DNA of 64,000 bases. It comes from Methyloversatilis universalis FAM5 (GTDB lineage Bacteria > Pseudomonadota > Gammaproteobacteria > Burkholderiales > Rhodocyclaceae). The stretch is taken from NCBI RefSeq assembly GCF_000214035.2, contig NZ_AFHG01000059.1:124001-188000 (forward strand), written 5' to 3'. Both the position numbers and the translations under genes were made by a program. How positions within the stretch are numbered: position 1 is the stretch's first letter; every line of letters starts with the position of its first letter. The notes under the pieces are model-generated. The model was not told the origin of the DNA. It saw nothing but the letters and a program-made list of their open reading frames with translations, and ran no database searches. Below are positions 31,243 to 39,690 of the stretch, piece after piece.

Positions 31243-31262
31243 TTCATCCACCAGGAGTCATC

Positions 31263-31871
31263 ATGTCCATCGAAATGAACGTCAAGAAGCGCGATGCGCA
31301 GGGCACCGGAGCGAGCCGCCGCCTGCGTCGCGCCGACCAGGTCCCGGCCATCATCTACGGCGGCGACAAGCCCGCCACGCCGATCACGCTCGACCACAAC
31401 GAAATCTTCCACGCCCTGCGCAAGGAAGCCTTCCACGCATCCGTGCTGACGCTGAACGTCGAAGGCACGAAGGAAACCGTGCTGCTGCGCGACACCCAGA
31501 TGCACGCCTACAAGCTGCAGGTGCTGCACGTGGACTTCCAGCGCGTTGACGCCACCCACAAGCTGCACACCAAGGTGCCGTTCCACTTCGTGAACGCCGA
31601 CGCAGCCCCGGGCGTGAAGCTCCAGGGTGGCATCGTGTCGCACGTGATGAACGAACTCGACGTGCAGTGCCTGCCGAGCCAGCTGCCGGAATTCATCGAA
31701 GTCGACCTGTCCGGCCTGTCGGTTGGCCAGTCGATCCACGTGTCGCAGATCAAGCTGCCGGCCGGCGTTGAAGCGCTGACCCACGGCACCGATCCGGTGG
31801 TCGCCACGCTGACGCTGCCGCGCGGCGCGAAGTCGGACGAAGCCGCGGCCGAAGGCGGCGAAGAGAAGTAA
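31263..31871 (+). CDS. rplY: 50S ribosomal protein L25 (CTC form)
   Basis: 5S rRNA-binding ribosomal protein, 202 residues. The N-terminal L25 domain (about 1-95) carries [19 protein letters not shown]; a C-terminal TL5/CTC beta domain follows and the protein ends in an acidic Ala/Glu-rich tail. It is the long general-stress form rather than the short E. coli form. A strong AGGAGT site precedes the ATG. prs-rplY-pth-ychF is a conserved run. Confidence 0.96.
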   Translation: MSIEMNVKKRDAQGTGASRRLRRADQVPAIIYGGDKPATPITLDHNEIFHALRKEAFHASVLTLNVEGTKETVLLRDTQMHAYKLQVLHVDFQRVDATHKLHTKVPFHFVNADAAPGVKLQGGIVSHVMNELDVQCLPSQLPEFIEVDLSGLSVGQSIHVSQIKLPAGVEALTHGTDPVVATLTLPRGAKSDEAAAEGGEEK

Positions 31872-31880
31872 TCAGCGACC

Positions 31881-32537
31881 ATGTCCGGGAACGGTTCCAA
31901 GGCCGTGCCCCGGCTCGTCGTCGGGCTGGGGAATCCCGGCCCGGACTATTCCGAAACCCGGCACAACGCCGGGTTTTGGTTTTGTGAGGGGCTGGCACGC
32001 AAGCTGGGCATCACGCTCAACCGTGAAGCGCGTTTCAACGGCTTCACCGGGTCGTCGCGCGCCGACGGCATCACCGTGCTGCTGCCGCAGACCTTCATGA
32101 ACCGTTCCGGCCAGTCGGTCGGGGCGCTGGCGCGCTTCTTCCGCATCGCACCGGCCGAAATACTGGTGGTGCATGATGAGCTGGACATCGCGCCGGGCGA
32201 ACTGCGCCTGAAGTTCGGTGGCGGCCTCGGCGGCCACAACGGTCTGAAGGACATCAGCGCCCATCTGTCCACACACGATTACTGGCGGCTGCGCATCGGC
32301 ATCGGCCACCCGCGCGACCGCGCGCCGGGCACCGAAGTGGCCGACTACGTGCTGCATCGCCCGCGCATCGAGGAACAGCAGGACATCGACGCCGCCATCG
32401 CGCGTGCGCTCGACGCCTGGCCGATGATCGCGGCCGGCGACTGGACCCGCGTGTCCACGCTGCTCAATGCCAAGCCGGGTACCGGCAAGGCGCCCAAAGC
32501 CTCCACTCAGGCATCTACCCAGGGAAAACAGTCATGA
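31881..32537 (+). CDS. pth: Peptidyl-tRNA hydrolase
   Basis: Recycles tRNA from prematurely released peptidyl-tRNA. It has 218 residues. The motif [19 protein letters not shown] supplies the catalytic His, and [11 protein letters not shown] and [13 protein letters not shown] supply the other active-site residues. A Lys/Ala/Thr-rich C-terminal tail of about 20 residues is extra. It overlaps ychF by 4 bases. Confidence 0.97.
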   Translation: MSGNGSKAVPRLVVGLGNPGPDYSETRHNAGFWFCEGLARKLGITLNREARFNGFTGSSRADGITVLLPQTFMNRSGQSVGALARFFRIAPAEILVVHDELDIAPGELRLKFGGGLGGHNGLKDISAHLSTHDYWRLRIGIGHPRDRAPGTEVADYVLHRPRIEEQQDIDAAIARALDAWPMIAAGDWTRVSTLLNAKPGTGKAPKASTQASTQGKQS

Positions 32538-33625
32538 GCCTCAAGTGCGGCATCGTCGGCCTGCCCAACGTCGGCAAATCCACGCTGTTCAATGCGCTCA
32601 CCAAGGCCGGCATCGCGGCCGAGAACTATCCGTTCTGCACCATCGAGCCCAATGTCGGCATCGTCGAGGTGCCGGACCCGCGTCTCGCCCAGCTGTCGGA
32701 AATCGTGAAGCCGCAGAAGATTCAGCCGGCCATCGTCGAGTTCGTCGACATCGCCGGCCTGGTCGCCGGGGCCAGCAAGGGCGAAGGCCTGGGCAACCAG
32801 TTCCTGGCCAACATCCGTGAAACCGACGCCATCGTGAATGTGGTGCGCTGTTTCGACGACGAGAACGTGGTGCACGTGAATGGCCGCGTCGATCCGATCG
32901 CCGACATCGAAACCATCGTGACCGAACTGGCGCTGGCCGATCTGGCCGCGGTCGAGCGCACCATCGCGCGCGACGGCAAGAAGGCCAAGTCCGGCGACAA
33001 GGATGCGCAGAAGCTGGTGGCGGTGCTGGAAAAGCTGCTGCCCCACCTGAACGAGGGCAAGCCGGCCCGCACGCTGGGCCTGTCGGACGACGACAAGGTA
33101 ATCATCAAGCCGCTGTGCCTGCTCACGATCAAGCCGGCCATGTATGTCGGCAACGTGCTGGAAGACGGTTTCGAGAACAATCCCTACCTCGACCGCCTGC
33201 GCGAGTTCGCGGCGAAGGAAGGTGCGCCTGTGGTGTCGGTGTGCGCGAAGATCGAAGCCGAACTGGCCGACCTCGAGGACGAGGACAAGAAGGCCTTCCT
33301 GGCCGACCTCGGCCTCGACGAACCGGGCCTGAACCGGCTGATCCGTGCCGGCTACGATCTGCTGGGCCTTCAGACCTACTTCACCGCCGGGGTGAAGGAA
33401 GTGCGCGCCTGGACCATCCACAAGGGCGACACCGCACCACAGGCCGCCGGCGTCATCCACACCGACTTCGAGCGCGGCTTCATCCGCGCCCAGACCATCG
33501 CCTTCGAGGATTTCATTGCCTACAAGGGCGAACAGGGTGCGAAGGAGGCCGGCAAGATGCGCGCCGAAGGCAAGGAATACGTGGTCAGGGATGGCGACGT
33601 GCTGAACTTCCTGTTCAACGTCTGA
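32534..33625 (+). CDS. ychF: Ribosome-associated ATPase YchF
   Basis: OBG-family P-loop NTPase with ATP preference that binds 70S ribosomes and responds to redox stress. It has 363 residues. G1 is [10 protein letters not shown]3 is DIAGLV, and the C-terminal TGS domain begins around residue 275 ([13 protein letters not shown]) and ends in [10 protein letters not shown]. It is the last gene before a strong bidirectional terminator. Confidence 0.97.
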   Translation: MSLKCGIVGLPNVGKSTLFNALTKAGIAAENYPFCTIEPNVGIVEVPDPRLAQLSEIVKPQKIQPAIVEFVDIAGLVAGASKGEGLGNQFLANIRETDAIVNVVRCFDDENVVHVNGRVDPIADIETIVTELALADLAAVERTIARDGKKAKSGDKDAQKLVAVLEKLLPHLNEGKPARTLGLSDDDKVIIKPLCLLTIKPAMYVGNVLEDGFENNPYLDRLREFAAKEGAPVVSVCAKIEAELADLEDEDKKAFLADLGLDEPGLNRLIRAGYDLLGLQTYFTAGVKEVRAWTIHKGDTAPQAAGVIHTDFERGFIRAQTIAFEDFIAYKGEQGAKEAGKMRAEGKEYVVRDGDVLNFLFNV

Positions 33626-33637
33626 GCGTCCGTCAGG

Positions 33638-33679
33638 CCCCAACGAAAAAGCCTCCGCAAGGAGGCTTTTTCGTTGGGG
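33638..33679. terminator. Strong bidirectional terminator between ychF and the thioredoxin gene
   Basis: A perfect 19-bp stem with a GCAA tetraloop (centre 33658) includes A5 on one side and T5 on the other, so it can end both convergent transcripts. The stem reads CCCCAACGAAAAAGCCTCC on the left arm. Confidence 0.92.
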
Positions 33680-33702
33680 GCCGTGTCGGCGTACTGCGGC
33701 GT

Positions 33703-34080
33703 TCAGCCGGCCGCGCCGTCCTGCTGCTGGGCAGCGACCTCTGCGCGCACCTTGTCCATGTCCAGCGCCTTGGCCTGTTCGATCAGCTGGTCGAACTGAC
33801 CGGCGGAAAGCGCGCCCGGCTGTCCGTACAGCACGATCTGGTCGCGGAACACCATCAGCGTCGGAATCGAGCGGATGCCGAAGGCGGCGGCGATGCCCTG
33901 TTCCTCTTCGGTATTCACCTTGGCGAACACGATGTCCGGGTGCTTTTCCGACGCGGCTTCGAACACCGGGGCAAAATTGCGGCAGGGACCGCACCACGGC
34001 GCCCAGAAATCGATGATCACGAAAGGACTGTTCTCTATCGTGCTGTTGAAGCTGTCTTCGGTCAGTTCTACGGTGGCCAT
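33703..34080 (-). CDS. Thioredoxin
   Basis: Thioredoxin-fold protein of 125 residues with the WCGPC active site at Cys30/Cys33 and the cis-Pro motif IRSIPTLMVF. The C-terminal tail (about 108-125) is longer than in TrxA and acidic/Gln-rich (VAAQQQDG). The ATG at 34080 has a GAGGAT ribosome site and gives the canonical start; the long upstream open frame is antisense to gluQRS. This is a second-type thioredoxin rather than the main trxA, judged by the tail. Confidence 0.93.
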   Translation of the reverse strand: MATVELTEDSFNSTIENSPFVIIDFWAPWCGPCRNFAPVFEAASEKHPDIVFAKVNTEEEQGIAAAFGIRSIPTLMVFRDQIVLYGQPGALSAGQFDQLIEQAKALDMDKVRAEVAAQQQDGAAG

Positions 34081-34104
34081 GGTGATCCTCGGGAGTGAGC
34101 CGGC

Positions 34105-34986
34105 ATGGTAGCCGATGCCCGGCCGCATGTCGGGCGTTTCGCGCCCAGTCCGACCGGGCCGCTGCACAGGGGTTCGCTGGTGGCCGCGCTGGCCAGCTGG
34201 CTGGACGCGCGTGCGGCCGGCGGGCGCTGGCTGCTGCGCATCGAGGACGTGGACGAGCCGCGCTGCTCCCGCGAGGCAGCCGACACCATTCTTCGCCAGC
34301 TCGACGCGCTCGGGCTGTACTGGGATGGCGAGGTGGTGTGGCAGAGCCGGCGTACCGCGCTTTACCGCGCTGCGCTGGACACGCTGATCGCCAGCGGGGC
34401 CGCCTACGGCTGCGCCTGCACCCGCCGCGATCTCGAATCCCAGCCGCTGGCGTCCGACGGCGCGCGGCGCTATCCGGGCACCTGCCGCGACCGTCCCGGC
34501 GTCACGCCGCGTGCCTGGCGGCTGCGGGTGCCGGCGGGCGAAGTGGCGTTCGACGACCGCGTGCTCGGTCGCATCGCGGTGGATGTCGCGGCGGACGCCG
34601 GCGATTTCGTGCTGTGGCGTGCCGACGGCTACTGTGCCTACCAGCTCGCGGTGGTGGTCGACGACGCCGATCAGGGCGTGACCCACGTCGTGCGCGGCGC
34701 CGATCTGCTGACCTCGACGCCGCGCCAGATCCTGGTGCAGCGGGCGCTGGGTCTGCCGCAGCCGGACTACGCCCATGTGCCGCTGGTGCTGGACGCGCAC
34801 GGCGAGAAGCTGTCGAAACAGACGCGCGCACCGGCGCTGGAACCGTCCGACGCGCGGGCCGATCTGGCCGAAGCGCTCGCTTTCCTGCGCCACCCGCCGC
34901 CGGCGGACGCCCTGACCGCGGGGCGCGACGCGCTGCTCGCGTGGGCGGTGGCGAACTGGCGTCCGCAGCGGCTGGCAGCGGAGTGA
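34105..34986 (+). CDS. gluQ: Glutamyl-queuosine tRNA(Asp) synthetase
   Basis: Truncated GluRS paralogue (293 residues) that attaches glutamate to queuosine-34 of tRNA-Asp. [14 protein letters not shown] is the class I signature region, EKLSKQT the KMSKS-like loop. The zinc ligands CxC...Y...C (GCACTRRD and RRYPGTC) are intact. It lacks the anticodon-binding domain of GluRS, as expected. Its divergent start lies 24 bases from the thioredoxin start. Confidence 0.94.
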   Translation: MVADARPHVGRFAPSPTGPLHRGSLVAALASWLDARAAGGRWLLRIEDVDEPRCSREAADTILRQLDALGLYWDGEVVWQSRRTALYRAALDTLIASGAAYGCACTRRDLESQPLASDGARRYPGTCRDRPGVTPRAWRLRVPAGEVAFDDRVLGRIAVDVAADAGDFVLWRADGYCAYQLAVVVDDADQGVTHVVRGADLLTSTPRQILVQRALGLPQPDYAHVPLVLDAHGEKLSKQTRAPALEPSDARADLAEALAFLRHPPPADALTAGRDALLAWAVANWRPQRLAAE

Positions 34987-35094
34987 TCTGCCTCGGGTGC
35001 GGCCGGCAGCCGCTGCATCGCGGCGGGGCGCCGCTCCCAGGAGTCCGGTGCTTCGCCCGTGAGTGCCCGCGCGCAACAGGTTGCGCCACTCGGC

Positions 35095-35295
35095 TCAGTA
35101 GTGCGGCGGAATGTCCTGCTGCGCGTCGGCGCGCTCGGCCGGCTGCATGCCCTGCACCTGCGCATAGACGTGCTTGAGCTGCAGCTGCAGCGCCTCGATT
35201 GCGCGCTGCTGGTCGAACACGGTGCGGTTCAGCGCGTCCAGCAGGTCGTCCATCAGCGAGATGCGGGCTTCGAGGTCGTTCAGGCGGTCGGTCAT
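35095..35295 (-). CDS. slyX: SlyX family protein
   Basis: Small coiled-coil protein of 66 residues. The heptad-rich stretch LEARISLMDDLLDALNRTVFDQ and the C-terminal PPHY ending are hallmarks of SlyX. Function not established. The ATG overlaps the queG stop (ATGA), so the gene is translated from the queG message. A short hairpin GCGCAA/TTGCGC at 35071-35086 lies between it and gluQ. Confidence 0.9.
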   Translation of the reverse strand: MTDRLNDLEARISLMDDLLDALNRTVFDQQRAIEALQLQLKHVYAQVQGMQPAERADAQQDIPPHY

Positions 35296-36371
35296 GTCGG
35301 GGTGTCCGGAGAATGTTGTCGGGCCAGCGCCCAGGCGATGTGTTCGCGCACGACCGGCGACGGGTGGTCGGCGCGCGCCTGCAGCGCGGCAGAAATGGCG
35401 GGAGCGGCCGGCGCGTTGCCGAGCGCCACCGCGATATTGCGCAGCCAGCGTTCGTGGCCGATGCGCCGTATTGCGCTGCCTTCGAGCCGGCGGTTGAATT
35501 CGTCTTCCGACCATGCGAACAGCGCGGTCAGCGGGGCGCGGTCCAGGCCATTACGCACCGCGAAGTCCGGCTCCATCGCCTTTTTCGCGTGGCGGTTCCA
35601 CGGACACACCAGCTGGCAGTCGTCGCAGCCGTAGATGCGGTTGCCGATGGCCGGGCGCAGTGGCTCCGGTATCGGGCCGTCCAGTTCTATCGTCAGATAG
35701 GACACGCACAGCCGCGCGTCGAGCTGATAGGGCGCAACGATGGCGCCGGTCGGGCAGACGTCGATGCAGCGGGTGCAGGTGCCGCAGTGGTCCGGCTGCG
35801 GCGCGTCCGGCGGCAGCGGCAGCGTGGTGAACAGTTCGCCCAGAAAGAACATCGAGCCGGCGTCGCGGTGGATGAGCAGGGTGTGCTTGCCGCGCCAACC
35901 CAGCGCGGCGCGGCGGGCGATCTCGACTTCGAGCACCGGCGCGGAATCGGTGAAGGCGCGGTGGCCGAACGGGCCGGTCACGGTTTCGATGCGTTCCGCC
36001 AGCTTCTGCAGCCGGCTGCGCAGCACCTTGTGATAGTCGCGGCCCAGCGCGTAGCGCGACACATAGCCCAGTTCACCGTCGTCCAGAACGCCCTGCGCGT
36101 CGGCCGCTTCGTCCGGCCAGTAGGGCATGCGCACGCTGATGACCGACAGCGTGCCCGGCACCAGTTCCGCCGGGCGGGCGCGGGTGACGCCGTGGCGCGC
36201 CATGTAGTCCATGTCGCCGTGACGGCCGGCGGCCAGCCAGTCCAGCAGACGCGCTTCGGCCTCGCCGAGATCGATGCCGGAAATGCCGACCGAGGCGAAG
36301 CCGAGTTCGTGCGCCCACGCGCGGATGCGGTCCGCAAGCTCGAGCGGGCTGCAGGGCAGGGCATCGCTCAT
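35292..36371 (-). CDS. queG: Epoxyqueuosine reductase
   Basis: Cobalamin- and iron-sulfur-dependent last step of queuosine synthesis on tRNA. It has 359 residues. Two [4Fe-4S] motifs are visible: CGTCTRCIDVCP and CDDCQLVCPWN. The N-terminal cobalamin-binding region includes GDMDYMARH. The ATG at 36371 gives the usual N-terminus; longer frame upstream overlaps tsaE. Its product is the substrate for the GluQ enzyme encoded 300 bases away. Confidence 0.95.
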   Translation of the reverse strand: MSDALPCSPLELADRIRAWAHELGFASVGISGIDLGEAEARLLDWLAAGRHGDMDYMARHGVTRARPAELVPGTLSVISVRMPYWPDEAADAQGVLDDGELGYVSRYALGRDYHKVLRSRLQKLAERIETVTGPFGHRAFTDSAPVLEVEIARRAALGWRGKHTLLIHRDAGSMFFLGELFTTLPLPPDAPQPDHCGTCTRCIDVCPTGAIVAPYQLDARLCVSYLTIELDGPIPEPLRPAIGNRIYGCDDCQLVCPWNRHAKKAMEPDFAVRNGLDRAPLTALFAWSEDEFNRRLEGSAIRRIGHERWLRNIAVALGNAPAAPAISAALQARADHPSPVVREHIAWALARQHSPDTPT

Positions 36372-36425
36372 CGCATGGCCGCCCGGGCGGATAATGGCGG
36401 CCGATCCGATTTCGCGCACACCGCC

Positions 36426-36938
36426 ATGAATGATTCGACCGTCGTCATCGACCTCGCAGACACCGCCGCCACCGAGGCACTGGGCGCGCGGCTGGCACAC
36501 GCGCTGGCGCCCGGCCTGTGCGTTTTTCTCGAGGGCGATCTGGGCGCCGGCAAGACCACGCTGGTGCGCGGGCTGCTGCGGGCGCTGGGCCACAGCGGAA
36601 AAGTAAAAAGTCCGACCTTCACTTTGCTTGAACCGTATGCTATTTCTAGCTTAAACTTCCCGTTGTATCACTTTGATTTTTATCGCTTCGCGCATCCGGA
36701 TGAATTCATCGATGCAGGTCTGGACGAATATTTCGGGCAAACCGGTGAAAACGCAGGCGTCTGTCTGGTCGAATGGCCGGACAAGGCCGGCGCTCACCTG
36801 CCGTCGCCCGATCTCCGCGTGGCGCTCGCCGTGGTTGGCGAAGCGCGCCGCGCGCAGCTCGTCGCCTGCAGTGAAGGAGGTCGGGCATGTTTAAGCCGTT
36901 TGTCCGCCGTCGTGGCAAGCCGTCCGCCCGCAGCCTGA
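36426..36938 (+). CDS. tsaE: tRNA t6A biosynthesis ATPase TsaE
   Basis: ATPase of the TsaBDE complex needed for N6-threonylcarbamoyladenosine in tRNAs reading ANN codons. It has 170 residues. Walker A GDLGAGKTTL, the SPTFTLLEPY motif, HFDFYRF and LVEWPDKA are present. Codons from about 36600 to 36780 are strikingly AT-rich compared with the rest of the gene and the window. It overlaps the amidase gene by 52 bases. Confidence 0.95.
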   Translation: MNDSTVVIDLADTAATEALGARLAHALAPGLCVFLEGDLGAGKTTLVRGLLRALGHSGKVKSPTFTLLEPYAISSLNFPLYHFDFYRFAHPDEFIDAGLDEYFGQTGENAGVCLVEWPDKAGAHLPSPDLRVALAVVGEARRAQLVACSEGGRACLSRLSAVVASRPPAA

Positions 36939-38272
36939 GCCGGCGCGATTTTCTCGGATTTTCCGGCGCCGCGCTGCTGCTGTCAGTCAGTCCGGTCGGG
37001 CGCGCCGCCGCCACCTCGCTGATGGCGGTGCGGGTGTGGCCGTCGCTGGAATATACGCGCATCACGCTGGAATCCCGCGACGCGCTGAAGTTCGCCCACT
37101 TCACGGTGCAGAACCCGGAACGCCTGGTAATCGACATCGAAGGCGTCGAACTGAACAACGTGCTCGGCAGCCTGCCGGGCAAGATTTCCGACGCCGATCC
37201 CTATATCAAGCTCATCCGCGCCGGCCGCAACAAGCCGGGTGTGGTGCGGCTGGTGATGGAACTGAAGACCGAGGTGAAGCCGCAGGTGTTTACGCTGGCG
37301 CCGGTCGGTCAGTACGGCCACCGGCTGGTGATGGACATCTATCCGGCGCAGCCGCTCGATCCGCTGATGCAGCTGGCACGGCAGGGCGACATCCAGTATC
37401 AGGGCGACGTCGCCCCGGACCAGCCGGATGCGCCGCCGCAGACCGCGGCGCAGGGCAATCCGCAGCAGGCACCTGAACCGGCGCCGGAGCCGGTGCGCCA
37501 GACCGCGTCGCGCGACGGCGGCCGGCGCACGCAGCAGGCGGCGGACGACGACGTGAGCCGCCTGGTCACCATCGTGCTCGACCCGGGCCACGGTGGTGAA
37601 GACCCGGGTGCGGTCGGCCGTGGCGGCAGCTACGAGAAGAACGTGACGCTGCAGGTCGCCCAGCGGCTGCAGAAGAAGATCGCCGCCGATCCGACCATGC
37701 GCGCGGTGCTCACCCGCGACGACGACTATTTCGTGCCGCTCGGTACCCGGGTGGCCAAGGCCCGCCGGGTCAGGGCGGACCTGTTCGTGTCCATCCACGC
37801 CGATGCCTTCGTGCGGCCGGACGCGCGCGGCAGTTCGGTGTTCGTGCTGTCCGACCGCGGCGCCACCAGTTCGGCCGCACGCTGGCTGGCCCAGCGCGAG
37901 AACTCGGCCGACCTGATAGGCGGCGTGAATCTGGAAGGGCGCGACCCCTATCTGGCGCGCACGCTGCTCGACCTGTCGCAGACCGCCACGATGAACGATT
38001 CGATGAAGCTCGGGCGCGCGGTGCTGGGCGAACTGGGCGGCGTGAACACGCTGCACAAGGCGCAGGTGGAACAGGCCGGCTTCGCGGTGCTGAAGGCGCC
38101 GGACATTCCGTCCATCCTGGTCGAAACCGCCTTCATTTCCAATCCGGAAGAGGAAAAGCGGCTCACCGACGACGCCTACCAGGACAAGCTCGCAGACGCC
38201 ATCCTGCGCGGCATCCGCCGCTATCTGGCGAAGAATCCGCCGCTCAACCGCTCGCGCATGGCCATGCTCTGA
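36887..38272 (+). CDS. amiC: N-acetylmuramoyl-L-alanine amidase (AmiC type, Tat-exported)
   Basis: Septal murein amidase of 461 residues. The N-terminus has a Tat signal (SRRDFLGFSG followed by a hydrophobic stretch), then an AMIN domain (about 45-150), a Gln/Pro-rich linker, and an Amidase_3 zinc domain (about 225-450) with LDPGHGGEDPG, SIHADAF and ETAFISNPEEE. It starts inside the tsaE end, the usual tsaE-amiC pairing. FtsEX, encoded at 17-18 kb, is the known activator of such amidases through EnvC in other bacteria. Confidence 0.95.
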   Translation: MFKPFVRRRGKPSARSLSRRDFLGFSGAALLLSVSPVGRAAATSLMAVRVWPSLEYTRITLESRDALKFAHFTVQNPERLVIDIEGVELNNVLGSLPGKISDADPYIKLIRAGRNKPGVVRLVMELKTEVKPQVFTLAPVGQYGHRLVMDIYPAQPLDPLMQLARQGDIQYQGDVAPDQPDAPPQTAAQGNPQQAPEPAPEPVRQTASRDGGRRTQQAADDDVSRLVTIVLDPGHGGEDPGAVGRGGSYEKNVTLQVAQRLQKKIAADPTMRAVLTRDDDYFVPLGTRVAKARRVRADLFVSIHADAFVRPDARGSSVFVLSDRGATSSAARWLAQRENSADLIGGVNLEGRDPYLARTLLDLSQTATMNDSMKLGRAVLGELGGVNTLHKAQVEQAGFAVLKAPDIPSILVETAFISNPEEEKRLTDDAYQDKLADAILRGIRRYLAKNPPLNRSRMAML

Positions 38273-38293
38273 GCGGTCTGTCGGGTCCGCGAT

Positions 38294-39454
38294 TCAGCGC
38301 GGACAGCGATAGCCACCCGCCACGCCACGCGGCGACAGCACCCACTGCCACAGCTGGATGTCGCGCGCGCGGAAGGCGCCGGCGCAGGACAGCAGGTAGT
38401 AGCGCCACATGCGGCGGAAGCGTTCGCCCAGCCGGTCGGCGAAACGCGGCCACGCCGCTTCGAAGTTCCCGTGCCAGGCCATCAGCGTGCGGTCGTAGTC
38501 GGCACCGAAGTTGTGCACGTCCTCCACCACGAACAGCTCATCGACCGCGTCGCCGATCTGGCCGGCCGACGGCAGTTCCCCATTCGGGAAGATGTAGCGG
38601 TCTATCCACGGGTCGGTCACCCCGCGCCGGGTGTTCCTGCCTATCGTGTGCAGCAGCGCGAGGCCGTCCGGCATCAGCGCGCGCCGCATCACCTCCATCA
38701 GCGTGCGGAAGTTGCGCCGCCCCACGTGTTCGAACATGCCCACGCTGGCCACGCGGTGGAAGCGCTCGCGGTCGTCCAGCGCGCGGTAGTCCTGCAGCCT
38801 GAATTCGATCGGCAGTCCGGCGTAGCGCTGGCGCGCCCAGTCCGCCTGTTCGCGCGATACCGTCACGCCGGTGCCGCGCACGCCGTGATGCTTGGCGGCG
38901 TAGCCGAGCAGGCTGCCCCAGCCGCAGCCGATGTCCAGCAGATGCATGCCCGGCCGCAGCCCCAGCTTGCGGCAGATCAGTTCCAGCTTGGCTTCCTGCG
39001 CCGACGCGAGGTCGCCCGCGTCCTGCCAGTAGCCGCAGGTATAGGTCATGCGCGGGTCCAGCATCGCGGCGTAGAAGTCGTTGCCCAGATCGTAATGGCG
39101 TTCGCCGACCTGCCAGGCGCGGCGCGGTGTCTGCCGGTTCAGCAGGCGGGCGCTGAAGGCGTGCAGCAGCAGCGCGGCCGGCCGGATGCGCGTGTCCAGT
39201 CGCGCCCGCAGCAGGCGTGCGAACAGTTCGTCCAGCCGTTCGGCGTCCCAGTCACCGTCCATGTAGGCTTCGCCCAGCCCGAGGCTGCCATGGGCGAAGA
39301 TGCGTTCCGGCAGGCGCGGGTGATGCATCTGCAGGTCCCATGGGGCGTGTCCGTTCAGCGTGATGCCGGCGTCGGACAGCAGTCCGGTCATCAGTCGGAG
39401 GCGGGGCGAGGGCGCAGGCGCGTCGTCCCGAAGGGCAAAGGCTTCTCTTTTCAT
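38294..39454 (-). CDS. cfa: Cyclopropane-fatty-acyl-phospholipid synthase family protein
   Basis: SAM-dependent enzyme that adds a methylene to unsaturated phospholipid chains. It has 386 residues. The SAM-binding motif LLDIGCGWGSLLGYAA, the preceding YTCGYW motif and FEHVGRRNFRTLM are present. It converges with amiC and diverges from ccoI. The 232-base ccoI-cfa gap carries the FNR-type site, which might also influence cfa. Confidence 0.94.
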   Translation of the reverse strand: MKREAFALRDDAPAPSPRLRLMTGLLSDAGITLNGHAPWDLQMHHPRLPERIFAHGSLGLGEAYMDGDWDAERLDELFARLLRARLDTRIRPAALLLHAFSARLLNRQTPRRAWQVGERHYDLGNDFYAAMLDPRMTYTCGYWQDAGDLASAQEAKLELICRKLGLRPGMHLLDIGCGWGSLLGYAAKHHGVRGTGVTVSREQADWARQRYAGLPIEFRLQDYRALDDRERFHRVASVGMFEHVGRRNFRTLMEVMRRALMPDGLALLHTIGRNTRRGVTDPWIDRYIFPNGELPSAGQIGDAVDELFVVEDVHNFGADYDRTLMAWHGNFEAAWPRFADRLGERFRRMWRYYLLSCAGAFRARDIQLWQWVLSPRGVAGGYRCPR

Positions 39455-39613
39455 CCGCGACAGACCTCCCGGGCGTGAAGGTGGTGGTCAGGGCCAGTGT
39501 TGTCCGGCGTGAACTTCACACTTAGTCCAGCCGCGACCCGGGTGCAACGGCTGCTTGCGGCGAGCGGGGGCCGGAATTGCAAGAAATTACTGAATCCGCG
39601 CGCTCCGGCGTGC

Positions 39614-39655
39614 TTGACTCACGTCATGGGCACCCGCGCGGTGCCCGCCTAGAAT
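39614..39655 (+). promoter_or_regulatory. FNR-type class II promoter for ccoI-ccoS
   Basis: TTGAC-TCAC-GTCAT (39614-39627) matches the FNR/ANR consensus TTGAY-N4-RTCAA at nine of ten positions. A -10 hexamer TAGAAT lies at 39650-39655. If transcription starts at 39662, the site is centred at -41.5, the classic activating position. Oxygen-limited induction of a cbb3 assembly operon fits. Confidence 0.65.
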
Positions 39656-39663
39656 GCGACGCC

Positions 39664-39690
39664 ATGACCCGATCTCCGCCTCCGCGATGA
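39664..39690 (+). other. Possible eight-codon leader ORF coupled to ccoI
   Basis: ATG at 39664 begins MTRSPPPR and its TGA overlaps the ccoI ATG as ATGA. It would start about two bases into the predicted transcript. No Shine-Dalgarno precedes ccoI itself, so coupling is plausible but unproven. Confidence 0.3.

Noticed and set aside
38285-38304. GTCCGCG/CGCGGAC hairpin as amiC terminator
   Set aside because: Seven base pairs, no T-tract, and partly inside the cfa coding end; too weak to call.
39614-39627. FNR-like site as a regulator of cfa
   Set aside because: It lies about 160 bases upstream of the cfa start with no matching -10 at class II distance on that strand; the ccoI geometry is exact, so I assign it to ccoI.
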